Counted from the stretch's first letter, positions 1-8,098 are shown. The stretch: 30,000 nt of DNA from Symbiodinium natans (GCA_905221605.1 CAJNDS010002390.1:1-30000), one strand, 5' to 3'. Made by a program: numbers and translations. The notes: a model not told the origin generated them from the sequence alone.

Positions 1-219
1 GCCTCGATTACGGTTTAGGGTCTTTAGGGTTTAGGGCATGGGCTCTCACCAGGCAACAACTCCACCTTAGGAGCATGGCGACCCTGCAGCCGAATGAGAG
101 TGCACCCTGAACCCTGAACCCTAAACCCTAATCCCTGAATCCTAAAGAGTTCCTAAACCCTAGACCCTGCAGTAAGTTTATGCGCCTTTCTCGCTTCCCG
201 GCGGTGCCACTTGCCGCAG

Positions 220-255
220 GCAGACGCGCTGATCTCCAGTCATGTTCCACTCCTG
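220..255 (+). CDS. Candidate 12-codon internal exon
   Basis: A phase-0 open segment reading ADALISSHVPLL lies between a pyrimidine-containing acceptor (ttgccgcag) and a GTGTCT donor. A GTAAGT donor-like site sits about 47 bases upstream, within or just after short telomere-like repeats. No family is recognised. The exon is short, so chance is a real alternative. Confidence 0.25.
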
Positions 256-271
256 GTGTCTGGGCCACTCG

Positions 272-343
272 CCCTAAACCCTAAACCCTAAACCCCCCCC
301 TAAACCCTAAACCCTAAACCCTAAACCCTAAACCCTAAACCCC
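272..343 (-). repeat. CCCTAAA telomere-type array
   Basis: About ten units of CCCTAAA on the plus strand, interrupted by one C-rich slip near 294-301. It is internal to the window, so it is an interstitial array. Confidence 0.97.
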
Positions 344-416
344 AAGCATACTTCTTGTCATCCCTCTACGGACCCCAAACATTCAGCTCACTACTTTTGG
401 GTCCCTGCTCTGGGTA

Positions 417-478
417 CCCTACTCGGAGGTTCATGGGTAACCGTAAGTGGGTTATGAGTAAGGTAACTACAATTTCAG
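417..478 (+). repeat. Dispersed CTACTTGGAGGTTCATGGGTA family, copy a
   Basis: The core reads ctactcggaggttcatgggt, followed by a right flank (gtaagtgggttatgagtaag) alignable to the minus-strand copy near 29020-29065. The right flank also looks like a short intron: a GTAAGT donor at about 443 and an acceptor ending in ttcag at 478. Confidence 0.6.
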
Positions 479-493
479 CTGGTTATAACCATG

Positions 494-552
494 TTTAGGG
501 TTTAGGGTTTGGGTTTAGGGTTTAGGGTTCTAAACCCTAAACCCTAAACCCT
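494..552. repeat. Head-to-head telomere arrays
   Basis: TTTAGGG units (494-530) meet CCCTAAA units (530-552) with almost no spacer, giving a palindromic junction. This is the orientation expected of two fused chromosome ends or of the middle of an inverted-repeat element. Confidence 0.9.
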
Positions 553-734
553 TCACCGCTACCCGCGAGCCTCCAAGTAAGCACCAGGAGCGAAGTGTCG
601 CAGAGACAAGCAACAAAGGATCCTAACCTAGAAGAGTGCGGTTTGGGGTTTATGGTTTAGTGTTTAGGGACTTCCACCCCACCTCGCCTCCCTCCCACCC
701 AAACTGAAAAATGTTGTAGGTACAAACCTGAAGA

Positions 735-973
735 ACCCAAAACCTACTTTATTGTAGGCTATTTGTTTATAGAACCCTTTCTAGGATTCTTTGGTTACCT
801 AACCTAACAAAAAGCTTGGGTTTTCAGAAACGGACATTAACTTTAAGGATGTGAAACCCAAACCCAACCTTTTTGGTAGGCTCTTGCTATATAACCCTTT
901 CTAGGATTCTTAGGTACGTAGCCTAAAAAAATAACTTGGGTTCTTAAAGAACCGAACGTTAACGTTGAGGATG
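735..973 (+). repeat. Two diverged direct copies of a ~115-bp unit
   Basis: 735-851 and 862-973 are direct copies. They share an exact 18-base block (773-790 and 893-910, 120 bases apart) plus similar flanks such as cttggg and ttgaggatg/ttaaggatg. The unit is AT-richer than its neighbours and I see no coding signal. The reading frame across it (843-1058, minus) has no ATG start. Confidence 0.75.
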
Positions 974-1074
974 CTTTCCGAGAGAGTTGCGTCCGAGTAC
1001 CCAAAAAGAACCTCCAAGGAGGAAGCCCTGAATACCCGAGAGCCCAAGGACCCGCCACCCTACACCCTACACAA

Positions 1075-1145
1075 TAAACCCTAAACCCTAAACCCTAAAC
1101 CCTAAACCCTAAACCCTAAACCCTAAACCCTAAACCCTAAACCCT
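1075..1145 (-). repeat. CCCTAAA telomere-type array
   Basis: About ten near-perfect CCCTAAA units. Its inner edge gives a GTTTAGGG donor-like sequence for the candidate minus-strand exon next to it. Confidence 0.97.
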
Positions 1146-1217
1146 CGTGAGAGCTCAGGCTCCTTGACGAGCCCATCCGCACCAGCCGACCACACAAAGC
1201 ACTTCACCACCGCGAGC
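1143..1217 (-). CDS. Exon-like island, possible WD40 fragment
   Basis: 75 bases open on the minus strand, including KCFVWSAGADGLVKEP. The VWSAGADG segment resembles the W-S-x-G-x-D-G core of a WD40 blade. The acceptor is ...ccccaag and the donor would be the adjacent array (GTTTAGGG). The plus strand is also open in one frame, so strand is not certain. A WD40 link with 3382-3455 is inference. Confidence 0.4.
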
Positions 1218-1218
1218 C

Positions 1219-1415
1219 TTGGGGTTCGGGGTTTAGGGTTTAGGGATTAAGGTTCAGGGTTTAGGGTCTAGGGTTTAGGTCTGGTGTTCAGGGATTCAGG
1301 GTTTTGGGGTTGAAGGATTAAGAGCTTAGGGTTTAAGGTTTAGGGTTCAGGGATTCAGGGATTTGGGGCTGAATTAGGGATTAAGGTTCAGGGTTTAGGG
1401 TTTAGGGATTTAGGG
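1219..1415 (+). repeat. Degenerate TTTAGGG tract
   Basis: TTTAGGG units mixed with TTCAGGG, TCTAGGG and ATTAAGG variants. The decay suggests an old array. Confidence 0.85.
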
Positions 1416-1604
1416 TTCGTAGGGTTGAGGGTCTGCGGTGCTTGGGGTATTGGAGGGTTGAAGCTGCGGCGGGGGCGCTTGTTCACAGAGCCGGCGTGCG
1501 CATCCTGCAAGGCAGCAGGAGGGTGTTTTGGGCATTTGAGGCTTTGGGGTTCGGGATTAGAGTTTACGGGCGGAGGTCCTGAAAGCTATCCTAGCCTCCA
1601 ACAG

Positions 1605-1640
1605 GCGTGCCCGAACGGAAAGGCTACGGACATGCTCCAA
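1605..1640 (+). CDS. Candidate internal exon
   Basis: Twelve codons (ACPNGKATDMLQ) between the acceptor ctagcctccaacag and a GTCTGT donor. It lies in a longer plus-strand open frame (1425-1721) that ends in telomere-encoded LNPK-type residues, which are not credible protein. No family is recognised. Confidence 0.28.
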
Positions 1641-1742
1641 GTCTGTCAGCCGCTTCGGAATTCAGAACACAAACCCCAAACCCTAAACCCTAAACTCTAT
1701 GCCCTAAACCCTATACCCTAAGTCCTAAAACCTAAAGGTCAG

Positions 1743-1791
1743 GGGGCCGCCCCGCTTCAAGGCTCACGGGTACTTTGAGCTAGGGCTTGAA
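1743..1791 (+). CDS. Exon-like island PPRFKAHGYFELGLE
   Basis: 49 bases open on plus between an acceptor (aaaggtcag) and a GTAAGC donor. The downstream intron would start gtaagctga and run straight into the TTTAGGG array at 1799. The minus strand is also open across the same bases, so strand is a preference only. Confidence 0.38.
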
Positions 1792-1798
1792 GTAAGCT

Positions 1799-1945
1799 GA
1801 GGGTTTAGGGTTTAGGGTTTAGGGTTTAGGGTTTAGGGTTTAGGGCTTAGGGTTTAGGGTTTAGGGTTTAGGGTTTAGGGTTTAGGGTTTAGGGTTTAGG
1901 GGTAGGGTTTAGGGTTTAGGGTTTAGGGTTAGGGGTTTAGGGGGT
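1799..1945 (+). repeat. Long TTTAGGG array
   Basis: About 20 units, mostly perfect, with G-slip variants at the right end. Confidence 0.97.
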
Positions 1946-2132
1946 CAGGGTTGAAAGGGTTTTAAGCCTAAGAACACTCTAAGGAATGAATGGTTTGGGA
2001 TCAAGGCTTAGAAATTAGAGGGCAGAGCCGATAAAACAGAACCTTGAGCAATTCCAACTTAACCCCAAACCCTAAACCCTAAACTCTAACCCTGAACCCC
2101 AAACCCTAAACCAAACCGTGGGAGACTTCAAC

Positions 2133-2179
2133 TTGCCTCAACAACTTCGATGCACTCGCCATCCATGCATCGCCACAGC
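2133..2179 (-). CDS. Candidate exon LWRCMDGECIEVVEA
   Basis: 47 open bases on minus with acceptor gctggacacag and donor GTTGAAG. They lie just inside a CCCTAAA block (about 2061-2115). The neighbouring 2180-2397 shows no clear gene. Confidence 0.27.
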
Positions 2180-2397
2180 CTGTGTCCAGCGGTGCATGCA
2201 AAAGGGGGGAAACCTCTGAAACCTTTCCTTTTTGAGTTCTGCGCAAGGCTGTGCAAGGTTTTTTTTTGTTTGGTGGTGCTGTGTAAAACTTCCCCACTAA
2301 GATCGATAATCAACTTCAAGCACCGCCCGGTTGAGGATTTTGGGCCCTGGGGTTGAGTCTCATGTGCCAAGCGAGGGCCCGCCATGTCGCGTCCAAG

Positions 2398-2537
2398 ACA
2401 GAAACATACAAAAGCCATGCTCTGGTAGGGTTTGGGGGTTTCCCTAAACTGCAAGCCCTATTCCCTATACAGATACATACAAAAACCATACTCTGGTAAG
2501 GTTTAGGGTTTCCTAAACTTTGAGCCATATTCCCTAG
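2398..2537 (+). repeat. Tandem duplication of a ~70-bp unit
   Basis: 2398-2468 and 2469-2537 are adjacent, imperfect copies sharing acatacaaaa, ctctggta and tttccctaaact-like blocks. The small open frames here are by-products of the duplicated unit. Confidence 0.75.
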
Positions 2538-2885
2538 GCCCTTCATGTTTGCTCTGATTTTTCATCAGAATATGATGCGGCTCTGAACAGGATTTCCGAG
2601 AAATAAAGCCGCCTGGCTCGTGTCTAAGAAGCCCGGAAACCCAGATCCCCACTATCCCCACTACCCTCAACCCCACCTCCCCCAATTCCGAAGCCCTATG
2701 CCCAAAAAAACAACCAGACCCTGAAGTTTCAAAAGGTGACGCTTTGAGGCGCGTTTTCAGGCGCGCTTGGGCTCGGGAGTTGCGAGCTTGGGGACTCAGG
2801 GGTTAGGCGTCGGGTAAACCCGGTGGCATGCAGCAGCCGCTGGCTGCCTCCAAAACCCTGACCCTAATGCTCTAAGGACTCTTAC
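2538..2885. other. Mostly unassigned spacer
   Basis: Mixed-composition sequence with scattered telomere-like fragments. The minus-strand frame over 2503-2685 has no supporting splice or family signal. Confidence 0.5.
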
Positions 2886-2934
2886 CTTGAGGTGTTTGAT
2901 CCCAAAGGCCTTCTTATACAAGAGTTTTGGGCGG
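2886..2934 (-). CDS. Exon-like island ending CTCAAG/GTAAGA
   Basis: Minus-strand frame RPKLLYKKAFGIKHLK ends at a textbook donor (AAG followed by GTAAGA). The acceptor side (catgaag) is weak. The lysine-rich peptide is not assignable to a family. Confidence 0.35.
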
Positions 2935-3333
2935 CTTCATGCCCAAGGATAAGCCCTAAACTGGCGCCCGAAGCCCTAAACTCGTCCAAGCCAGGGATCG
3001 TCACAACCTTACGTAGTATGGGCCTAAGTTCAAGGGTTTGAAATCGGGCGCCCTAAACCTTTCACACTTCCCTTAGAGCCATTAAAAGACGTGCTCTATA
3101 CAATTCCCTGGGTTTTGATACTCACACAAAGCTCCGGTACGTAGACCACAAGCCCGAAGCCCCAAACACAGAGCCCTGAGCCTTAAACCCTAAATCCTGA
3201 ACCCTGAATCCTAAACCTGGTCGCAGAGTAACATCTTATAACAAGGGTACCCTTTTTGGGGGGTTGGCTACTTTTCTACGAAGGGAGCCTGGGACCCCAA
3301 AAGGTGGAGAAAGGCTTTCGGGTGTAGGGCTCC
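2935..3333. other. Spacer with degenerate telomere-like motifs
   Basis: Contains isolated CCCTAAA-like units (about 3175-3220) and a TACC-T5-GGGG motif near 3248-3260 that recurs near 23585. No supported gene. Confidence 0.5.
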
Positions 3334-3381
3334 CTAAACCCTAAACCCTGAACCCTAAACCCTAAACCGTAAACCCTAAAC
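3334..3381 (-). repeat. CCCTAAA array
   Basis: Six or seven units with CCCTGAA and CCGTAAA variants. The last unit abuts the WD40-like exon so that the exon's donor is GTTTAGGG. Confidence 0.9.
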
Positions 3382-3455
3382 CTGCCAAGTAAACATGGCA
3401 GAGCCTGATCGAGGCATCGTCGCTGCCGGACCACAAGATTGGCCCGAGCTTCAGC
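3382..3455 (-). CDS. WD40-repeat-like exon
   Basis: 74 bases on minus encode LKLGPILWSGSDDASIRLC and a short tail. LWSGSDDASIRL matches the central strands of a WD40 blade (pattern W-S-G-S-x-D-x-S-I-R-L, where a W-D pair often follows). WD40 blades form beta-propellers that scaffold protein complexes. The acceptor is cgggcctag. The donor is GCAG/GTTTAGGG, whose intron side is the first unit of the telomere-type array. Only one blade is visible and the rest of the gene is not located. The family match is from memory of the motif, not a search. Confidence 0.55.
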
Positions 3456-3606
3456 CTAGGCCCGAACCCCCCTTCTGAGGTAGCCTGGGGTTTAGGGTTT
3501 AGGCTTTAGGGTATTTGGGGCAGTAGGGCTTTTCAGGTGTGGGGGTTTGGGGCGCTGCGCGTGGACCCGGGAGGCTGGCGAGGAACCAATTGACCCTACA
3601 TAATCT

Positions 3607-3676
3607 CTTAAAGGGTATATATATATATAGGGCCCTAATTCTTAAAGGGTATATATATATATATAGGGCCCTAATT
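3607..3676 (+). repeat. Tandem pair with (TA)n core and GGGCCC
   Basis: Two adjacent units (3607-3640 and 3641-3676) each read cttaaagggt, a TA run, then agggccctaatt. The right flank (ccctcattccctac) and left flank (ccctacataatc) match the TIR element at 8653-8749, so this is probably a rearranged second copy. Confidence 0.65.
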
Positions 3677-3842
3677 CCCTCATTCCCTACTATTTGGCTC
3701 CAGAACTCTGGCATGCGTGAGAACTTATTCTCCAATAACCACGTAACAATAGAGGTTAACTGTATAACTCGTACTTAAGACTTAATGAGACCCAAATGAG
3801 CGACTGCCAAAACTGGCTCGAGGTGCTAATGGACGCAACAAG

Positions 3843-4015
3843 AGGGGTGTCGCTTTTCAAGTGTTCCCATCGTTTTACAGGGTTTTAGCATCAATCATCC
3901 ACGCTTGATGTTTGTAGGTGTCGCTTTGGGAAAAAATCACGGCTATAGCACACCCAACGGTTCATTAACCTAGGGGTGTCGCTTTTCAAGTGTTCCCATC
4001 GTTTTACAGGGTTTT
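3843..4015 (+). repeat. Perfect 44-bp direct repeats
   Basis: 3843-3886 and 3972-4015 are identical over 44 bases, from aggggtgtcgctt through cagggtttt, 129 bases apart. A third partial copy (aggtgtcgcttt) lies at 3916-3927. The flanks are AT-rich and non-coding. Confidence 0.9.
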
Positions 4016-4263
4016 GGGCATTCGTGTCCACCCCTTACTTAATTGAATGGCTGGGGGTTTTGGCGCTTGCTCAAATGGAACATAGAGTTTAACTTTACAA
4101 TTCCTACTAAGTAAAGCAACCCAAAACAAATTAAAGTTCAACTAATGGCGAAGTACGGGAAGAGCGCCAGAAGAGGTGGTTCCGTTCGATTCAGTGCGCG
4201 CCGCCCAATTGCTCTTAGCACCTGCATGCCCCCCGCCCCCCCCCCCCACCCCCACCCCGATGA
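4016..4263. other. Spacer with C-rich tract
   Basis: No gene seen. A C-rich run (about 4229-4258) precedes degenerate telomere units (about 4264-4380, with CCCCAAA variants). Confidence 0.5.
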
Positions 4264-4372
4264 CACACCCTACACGCCCTAAACTCTGAATGCTGAACCC
4301 TCTAAGCCCTAAGCCCGAAACCCCCCAAACCCAAAACCCTAAACCCCAAACCCCAAACCCAAAACCCTAAAC

Positions 4373-4479
4373 CTTAAACTCCTTGCACGCTGGCAGCAGG
4401 GTCTTCAGGCCATTCTTGTGGCCGTGCATGTGCTTACCTTCCGGTTCAAGGTCGGGCTTGGGTTTTGCATGTTCAGGGA
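4373..4479 (-). CDS. Exon-like island, Lys/His-rich
   Basis: 107 bases on minus: two bases plus 35 open codons including GKHMHGHKNGLKTLLPACKE. The acceptor is cctaaacttcag and the donor AAG/GTTTAGGG comes from the array. An internal GAAG/GTAAGC could be an alternative donor. One plus-strand frame is also open. No family recognised. Confidence 0.4.
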
Positions 4480-4487
4480 CTGAAGTT

Positions 4488-4585
4488 TAGGTTTTAGGGT
4501 TTAGGGCTTGGGCTTAAACCCTAAACCCTAAACCCTAAACCCTAACCCCTAAACCCTAAACCCTAAACCCTAAACCCTAAACCCT
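4488..4585. repeat. Head-to-head telomere arrays
   Basis: TTTAGGG units (4488-4512) face a ten-unit CCCTAAA array (4514-4585) across a 2-10 base junction. Confidence 0.9.
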
Positions 4586-4740
4586 CGGGATTCTTGAGGG
4601 ATTTCGGCCTCATAGGGTTTGAGTGGGTTGGGAGTGAACCCGCTTGGGATTTTGGAGCCTCTTGGGTTTCTGACCAAGGGAAGTAACCAACCGCCTCAGG
4701 ATTCTTAACGGCTGAGGTCAGGCTTCTGTTCCCTAGGTGC

Positions 4741-4807
4741 GCCCTAAACACTAAACCCTAAACCCTAAACCCTAAACCCCAAACCCTAAACCCCAAACCC
4801 TAAATCC
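4741..4807 (-). repeat. CCCTAAA/CCCCAAA array
   Basis: Begins as CCCTAAA and changes to alternating CCCTAAA-CCCCAAA dimers, as at 8030-8071. Confidence 0.93.
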
Positions 4808-4862
4808 TCTTCTTTGTTGCTGGGGTTGATGAATGGAGTCCAGAACCCAAAACAAACTTCAG

Positions 4863-4927
4863 GGGGCACGGCTTTTGGGAGCTTTGGTCCAGGAATGATG
4901 GCGCCGGGCTACTTTCACCGACTCAGG
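4863..4927 (+). CDS. Exon-like island FGPGMMAPGYFHRLR
   Basis: 65 bases open on plus with acceptor caaaacaaacttcag and donor AGG/GTTTAGGG formed by the adjacent array. A minus frame is also open for most of the length. No family recognised. Confidence 0.36.
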
Positions 4928-5034
4928 GTTTAGGGTTTAGGGTTTAGGGTTTAGGGTTTAGGGTTTAGGGTTTAGGGTTTAGGGTTTAGGGTTTAGGGTT
5001 TAGGGTTTAGGGTTTAGGGTTTAGGGTTTAGGGG
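4924..5034 (+). repeat. Long TTTAGGG array
   Basis: About 15 almost perfect units. Confidence 0.97.
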
Positions 5035-5130
5035 TTTGGTGCACGGAAGCCTTTGAGCACGCCCACTTTCCATCGGCCCATCTCCACGACCACCGCCTCC
5101 TTGTCTTCCTTCACCTCTGTTCAGCTTCTC

Positions 5131-5149
5131 GGGGGGGGGGGGGGGGGGG
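5131..5149. repeat. Poly-G tract (19)
   Basis: Nineteen G directly joined to a further TTTAGGG array (5150-5236). Confidence 0.95.
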
Positions 5150-5236
5150 TTTAGGGTCTAGGGTTTAGGGTTTAGGGTTTAGGGTTTAGGGTTTAGGGTT
5201 TAGAGCTTAGGGTTAGGGTTGAGGGTTTAGGGTTTA
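5150..5236 (+). repeat. TTTAGGG array
   Basis: About 11 units, first with TCTAGGG, last with GAGGG variants. Confidence 0.95.
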
Positions 5237-5534
5237 CCCCAGAACCAGAAACCCGACTAGACGTGACTAGATCGCTAGCAGCCAAGGCATGAAAATGGAT
5301 TGCATGGCTGTCGATAGAACCCTGGCTTAGGCAAAAGGGACCAACAAGTACCAGTGGGCTCCGAGGCCCTAACCGTAACCTTAAGCGACAACCAAGCAAA
5401 GAAAACCAAATAAAAGAAATCAAAGCATGTGGGGAATCGGAAAATCCTGATGAGAATAGCTTTTTCTTGAACAGAAGGCTAAGAAGACTCTGACAAAAGC
5501 AACCGTAAATCCTGAGCTTCAGAGCACCCACCAC

Positions 5535-5659
5535 TTTGGGATGTTCCCCCTTATACCAGCAGTCCTTCATCGGGATGACCTTCATAGGGATGATAGTGCG
5601 CCAAGTCACCGCTGCCGGTATGGGCTTCTTTGAGCGCCACGTGTGGATGATCCACTCGC
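5535..5659 (-). CDS. Candidate 42-codon exon
   Basis: On minus, an acceptor ending catgag is followed by two bases and 41 open codons including TWRTIIPMKVIPMKDCWYKG. The proposed donor is AAA/GTGGTG. The V-I-P-M-K pair is a small internal repeat. The plus strand is also open here (5523-5664: acceptor gagcttcag, donor CAT/GTGAGG, includes FIGMTFIGMIVRQVT), and only one can be right. No family recognised on either strand. Confidence 0.35.
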
Positions 5660-5776
5660 CTCATGTGAGGCGCGGGAAGATGGCTTTGCGAGTCGAGCTT
5701 TTTTGGGGGGGGGATTCTCGGTCTTAGGAATTGGGTGTAGGGATACAAGGAGCTTAGAAGTTTGTTTTTTGTTTTG

Positions 5777-5805
5777 TTTTTTTTTTTTTTGGGGGGGGGG
5801 GGGGG
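5777..5805. repeat. T14-G15 composite homopolymer
   Basis: Fourteen T then fifteen G, preceded by T-rich sequence. On the minus strand this is C15-A14, the same composite as at 24772-24809 and 28237-28271. Confidence 0.95.
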
Positions 5806-6094
5806 CTTGGTGGGTGGGGGTGAAGGACTCTCTCTGCTTGGGGTTTAGGTTTAGGATTAGGGTTTAGGTGGTTGTACTCACACGGTCGTACTCCAAGATT
5901 TTGTGTTAGGACACATTCACATGGGCACGCATGAGCCGGAAACCCAAATCCCTACCCTCCCCCCCCCCCGCCCTGCTCCCGCCCTCCCCATGCTTAAACC
6001 CGGCCGGGCCACCCTGCAGGTTAAACCCTGAATTTCCTGGATGGAGCCGACACCAAATTACCAGCGTGTGGACTCATGTGGCCCAAAAGGCTCA

Positions 6095-6375
6095 GACATG
6101 GTTTGGGAGAAGCCCAAAAAACCTTCAGAGATGGTTTGGGAGAAGCAAAAAGAAGAGAAAAAATGGTCTGGGCAAAGCCAAAAGGCTCAGAAATGGTCTG
6201 GGAAAAGCCCAGAAAGGCTCAGAAATGGTCTGGGAGAAGCCTGAATAGGTTCAGAAATGGTCTGGGAGAAGCCTGAATAGGTTCAGAAATGGTCTGGGAG
6301 AAGCTCGGGAGAAGCCCAAAAAGGTTCAGACATGGTCTGGGAGAAGCCTCAGCCCTGGTCTGGGAGAAGCCCAGA
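6095..6375 (+). repeat. 32-bp minisatellite
   Basis: About eight imperfect copies of a unit such as ggttcagaaatggtctggga plus gaagcctgaata. Two adjacent starts at 6248 and 6280 give a 32-base period. 32 is not a multiple of three, so the array is open in all three plus frames, giving WEKP-, GLGEA- and WSGKS-type peptides. It should not be called a protein. Confidence 0.9.
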
Positions 6376-6392
6376 TAGGCCTTCACTAATTA

Positions 6393-6444
6393 CCCTAAAC
6401 CCTAAACCCTAAACCCTAAACCTTAAACCCTAAACCCTAAACCC
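6393..6444 (-). repeat. CCCTAAA array
   Basis: Seven units, one CCTTAAA. Further short C-orientation blocks follow at 6541-6588 and about 6681-6770. Confidence 0.95.
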
Positions 6445-6483
6445 GGCAAGCGTCGTATGGTGAAGTCGTTGCTGCCACTCCAG

Positions 6484-6530
6484 GCCTTTCGCAAAGGGAA
6501 CTCCTTCGCCCAAGTAGCACTGCACATGCA
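6484..6530 (+). CDS. Candidate exon with GTAAGC donor
   Basis: Acceptor gttgctgccactccag, then AFRKGNSFAQVALHM plus two bases, then donor GTAAGC. The intron would run through the CCCTAAA block to 6612, and the phase (two bases left over) fits the candidate terminal exon at 6613. No family recognised. Confidence 0.42.
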
Positions 6531-6612
6531 GTAAGCAGGAACCCTAAACCCTAAACCCTAAGCCCTAAACCCTAAACCCTAAACCCTTTCTAGGTAGACT
6601 TGGGGCGTTCAG

Positions 6613-6679
6613 CTCAGCCTTCTACACGCGGATCTCTTCGACTCGCCTCAAAAAGAGCAAGCCACTGCCCCAAACCTGA
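6613..6679 (+). CDS. Candidate terminal exon
   Basis: Acceptor cttggggcgttcag, one base completing the previous codon, then 21 codons including AFYTRISSTRLKKSKPLPQT and TGA at 6677-6679. The basic tail could be a targeting or nucleic-acid-binding end, but that is speculation. Confidence 0.38.
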
Positions 6680-6769
6680 AACCCCAAACCCTAAACCCTA
6701 AACCCTAAGCCCTCAACCCTAAGCCCTACCCTAAACCCTAAACCCTAAACGCTAAACCCTAAACCCTAC

Positions 6770-6842
6770 CTGAAGGCAGTTTCCCATGGGTCCTCTGCAT
6801 CATTGTCGCCCAGAGAATCGTCACATGCCAAGCAAGTCACGC
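6770..6842 (-). CDS. Exon-like island with strong splice sites
   Basis: 73 bases on minus: acceptor ctaccacacttccag, 23 open codons including CDDSLGDNDAEDPWETAF, donor TTCAG/GTAGGG. The donor overlaps the end of the CCCTAAA block. The acidic stretch suggests a surface or calcium-binding loop only by composition. Confidence 0.45.
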
Positions 6843-6856
6843 CTGGAAGTGTGGTA

Positions 6857-6995
6857 GGGGTTTAGGGTTTAGGGTTCAGGGTTTAGGGTTCAGGGTGGTT
6901 CAGGGTTCAGGGTTCAGGGTTCAGGGTTTAGGGTTTAGGGTTTAGGGTTTAGGGTTTAGGGTTTAGGGAGGGTTTATGGTTTAGGGATCAGGGTA
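6857..6995 (+). repeat. TTTAGGG array with TTCAGGG block
   Basis: TTTAGGG units surround about six TTCAGGG units (about 6870-6930), a locally homogenised variant. Confidence 0.95.
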
Positions 6996-7275
6996 GCCTT
7001 CTCTGACAGTCGAAGTAGCGTAACACTGTTAGGCTAGGCTACGAAAGGATCACGCAACAGCGCTCCCAGACGTCCACGCCCGAAGGAAAAAGAACCCTAA
7101 AGGCCGAAAACCCCAAAACCCTCAAACTCTCAAACCCAAAACCCTCACACCCCGAAAACCTCAAACCCTGAAACCCTCAAACCAGAAACCCAGAAACCCT
7201 CACTTTTCGGCGCGCCTCCGGTATGACCCCCTGTCAAGGAGCCCTTGGGCTCTTTCCTGCATTTCGAGGCTTTGA

Positions 7276-7290
7276 GGGGGGGGGGGGGGG
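7276..7290. repeat. Poly-G tract (15)
   Basis: Fifteen G, followed a few bases later by TTTAGGG units. Confidence 0.95.
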
Positions 7291-7346
7291 TTGAAGGGGT
7301 TTAGGGTTTAGGTTTTAGGGTGTAGGTTCAGGGGGTTGGATTGGTA

Positions 7347-7408
7347 ACCCTAAACCCTAAACCCTAACCCTAAACCCTAAACCCTAGACCCTAGACCCTA
7401 GACCCTAA
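7347..7408 (-). repeat. CCCTAAA array ending in CCCTAGA units
   Basis: Five CCCTAAA-type units then three CCCTAGA units (TCTAGGG on the other strand). Confidence 0.95.
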
Positions 7409-7598
7409 ATGGGGCTTGGGACCTCGGGGCATGGTTGGACTTATGGTTGAGCTTTGAGTACAAGGCACCTGCCATACCTGCGCAGAGAATGTTCCACTTC
7501 CTGCGGTATACATATGGGTATATGTACAGAGAGAGAGACACACACACACACACAAGATCTTGGGCATGCAAAGTGTTTTGTGTGTCCATGTGTACATG

Positions 7599-7636
<38 letters not shown>

Positions 7637-7925
7637 TGTACACGCATACATTGCATAATCGTATGATTGCACGATTGAATACATATAGTGGCATATTTGC
7701 AGGACTGCATGTATGCACATATGAAACTTGTACATACTGCACGCCAGTCCGCGTCCCGTCCTCCCGTCACCCAGCACCCAGACTTCCAAATACTTCAACC
7801 TAATCCCTCAACCCTAAACCCCAATCAAAATGTAACGGCAGCCCCCTGCCCCCCCCCGCCGCCCCCCAAAGTACCCTGTAAGATGCGCAACAAAGCTACA
7901 TTTTAGGCCCTGATTGCGGGGTACT
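7409..7925. other. Microsatellite-rich spacer
   Basis: Holds (CA)n at about 7538-7552, (TA)n at 7603-7632 and mildly palindromic TA/TG-rich DNA. Overlapping frames on both strands here arise from the dinucleotide runs. I see no gene. Confidence 0.75.
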
Positions 7926-8076
7926 CCCTAAACCCTCAACCCTAAACCCCAAACCCTGAACCCTAAACCTAAACCCCAAACCCTAAACCCTAAACCCCAA
8001 CCCTAAACCCCTAAACCCCAAACCCTAAACCCTAAACCCCAAACCCTAAACCCCAAACCCTAAACCCCAAACCCTC
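7926..8076 (-). repeat. CCCTAAA/CCCCAAA higher-order array
   Basis: Mixed CCCTAAA, CCCTGAA and CCCCAAA units, ending in three perfect 14-base dimers CCCTAAACCCCAAA (8030-8071). Confidence 0.95.
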
Positions 8077-8098
8077 AGGGGTTCGGGGGCCCCTACAC

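Noticed and set aside
1425-1721. A 98-codon plus-strand ORF as one protein
   Set aside because: Its ends are telomere-type repeats (start in degenerate TTTAGGG, end in LNPK residues). Only the small segment 1605-1640 is kept as a candidate exon.
4160-4215. Possible tRNA (gttcgattc T-loop-like string)
   Set aside because: No matching T stem, anticodon arm or acceptor stem could be formed. No other tRNA, 5S or snRNA candidate was found.
5931-6276. Three overlapping plus-strand ORFs (WEKP/GLGEA repeats)
   Set aside because: All are the 32-bp minisatellite read in three frames.
7391-7803. Six overlapping frames around (TA)n and (CA)n
   Set aside because: Dinucleotide runs encode YIYIY/HTHT in several frames on both strands.
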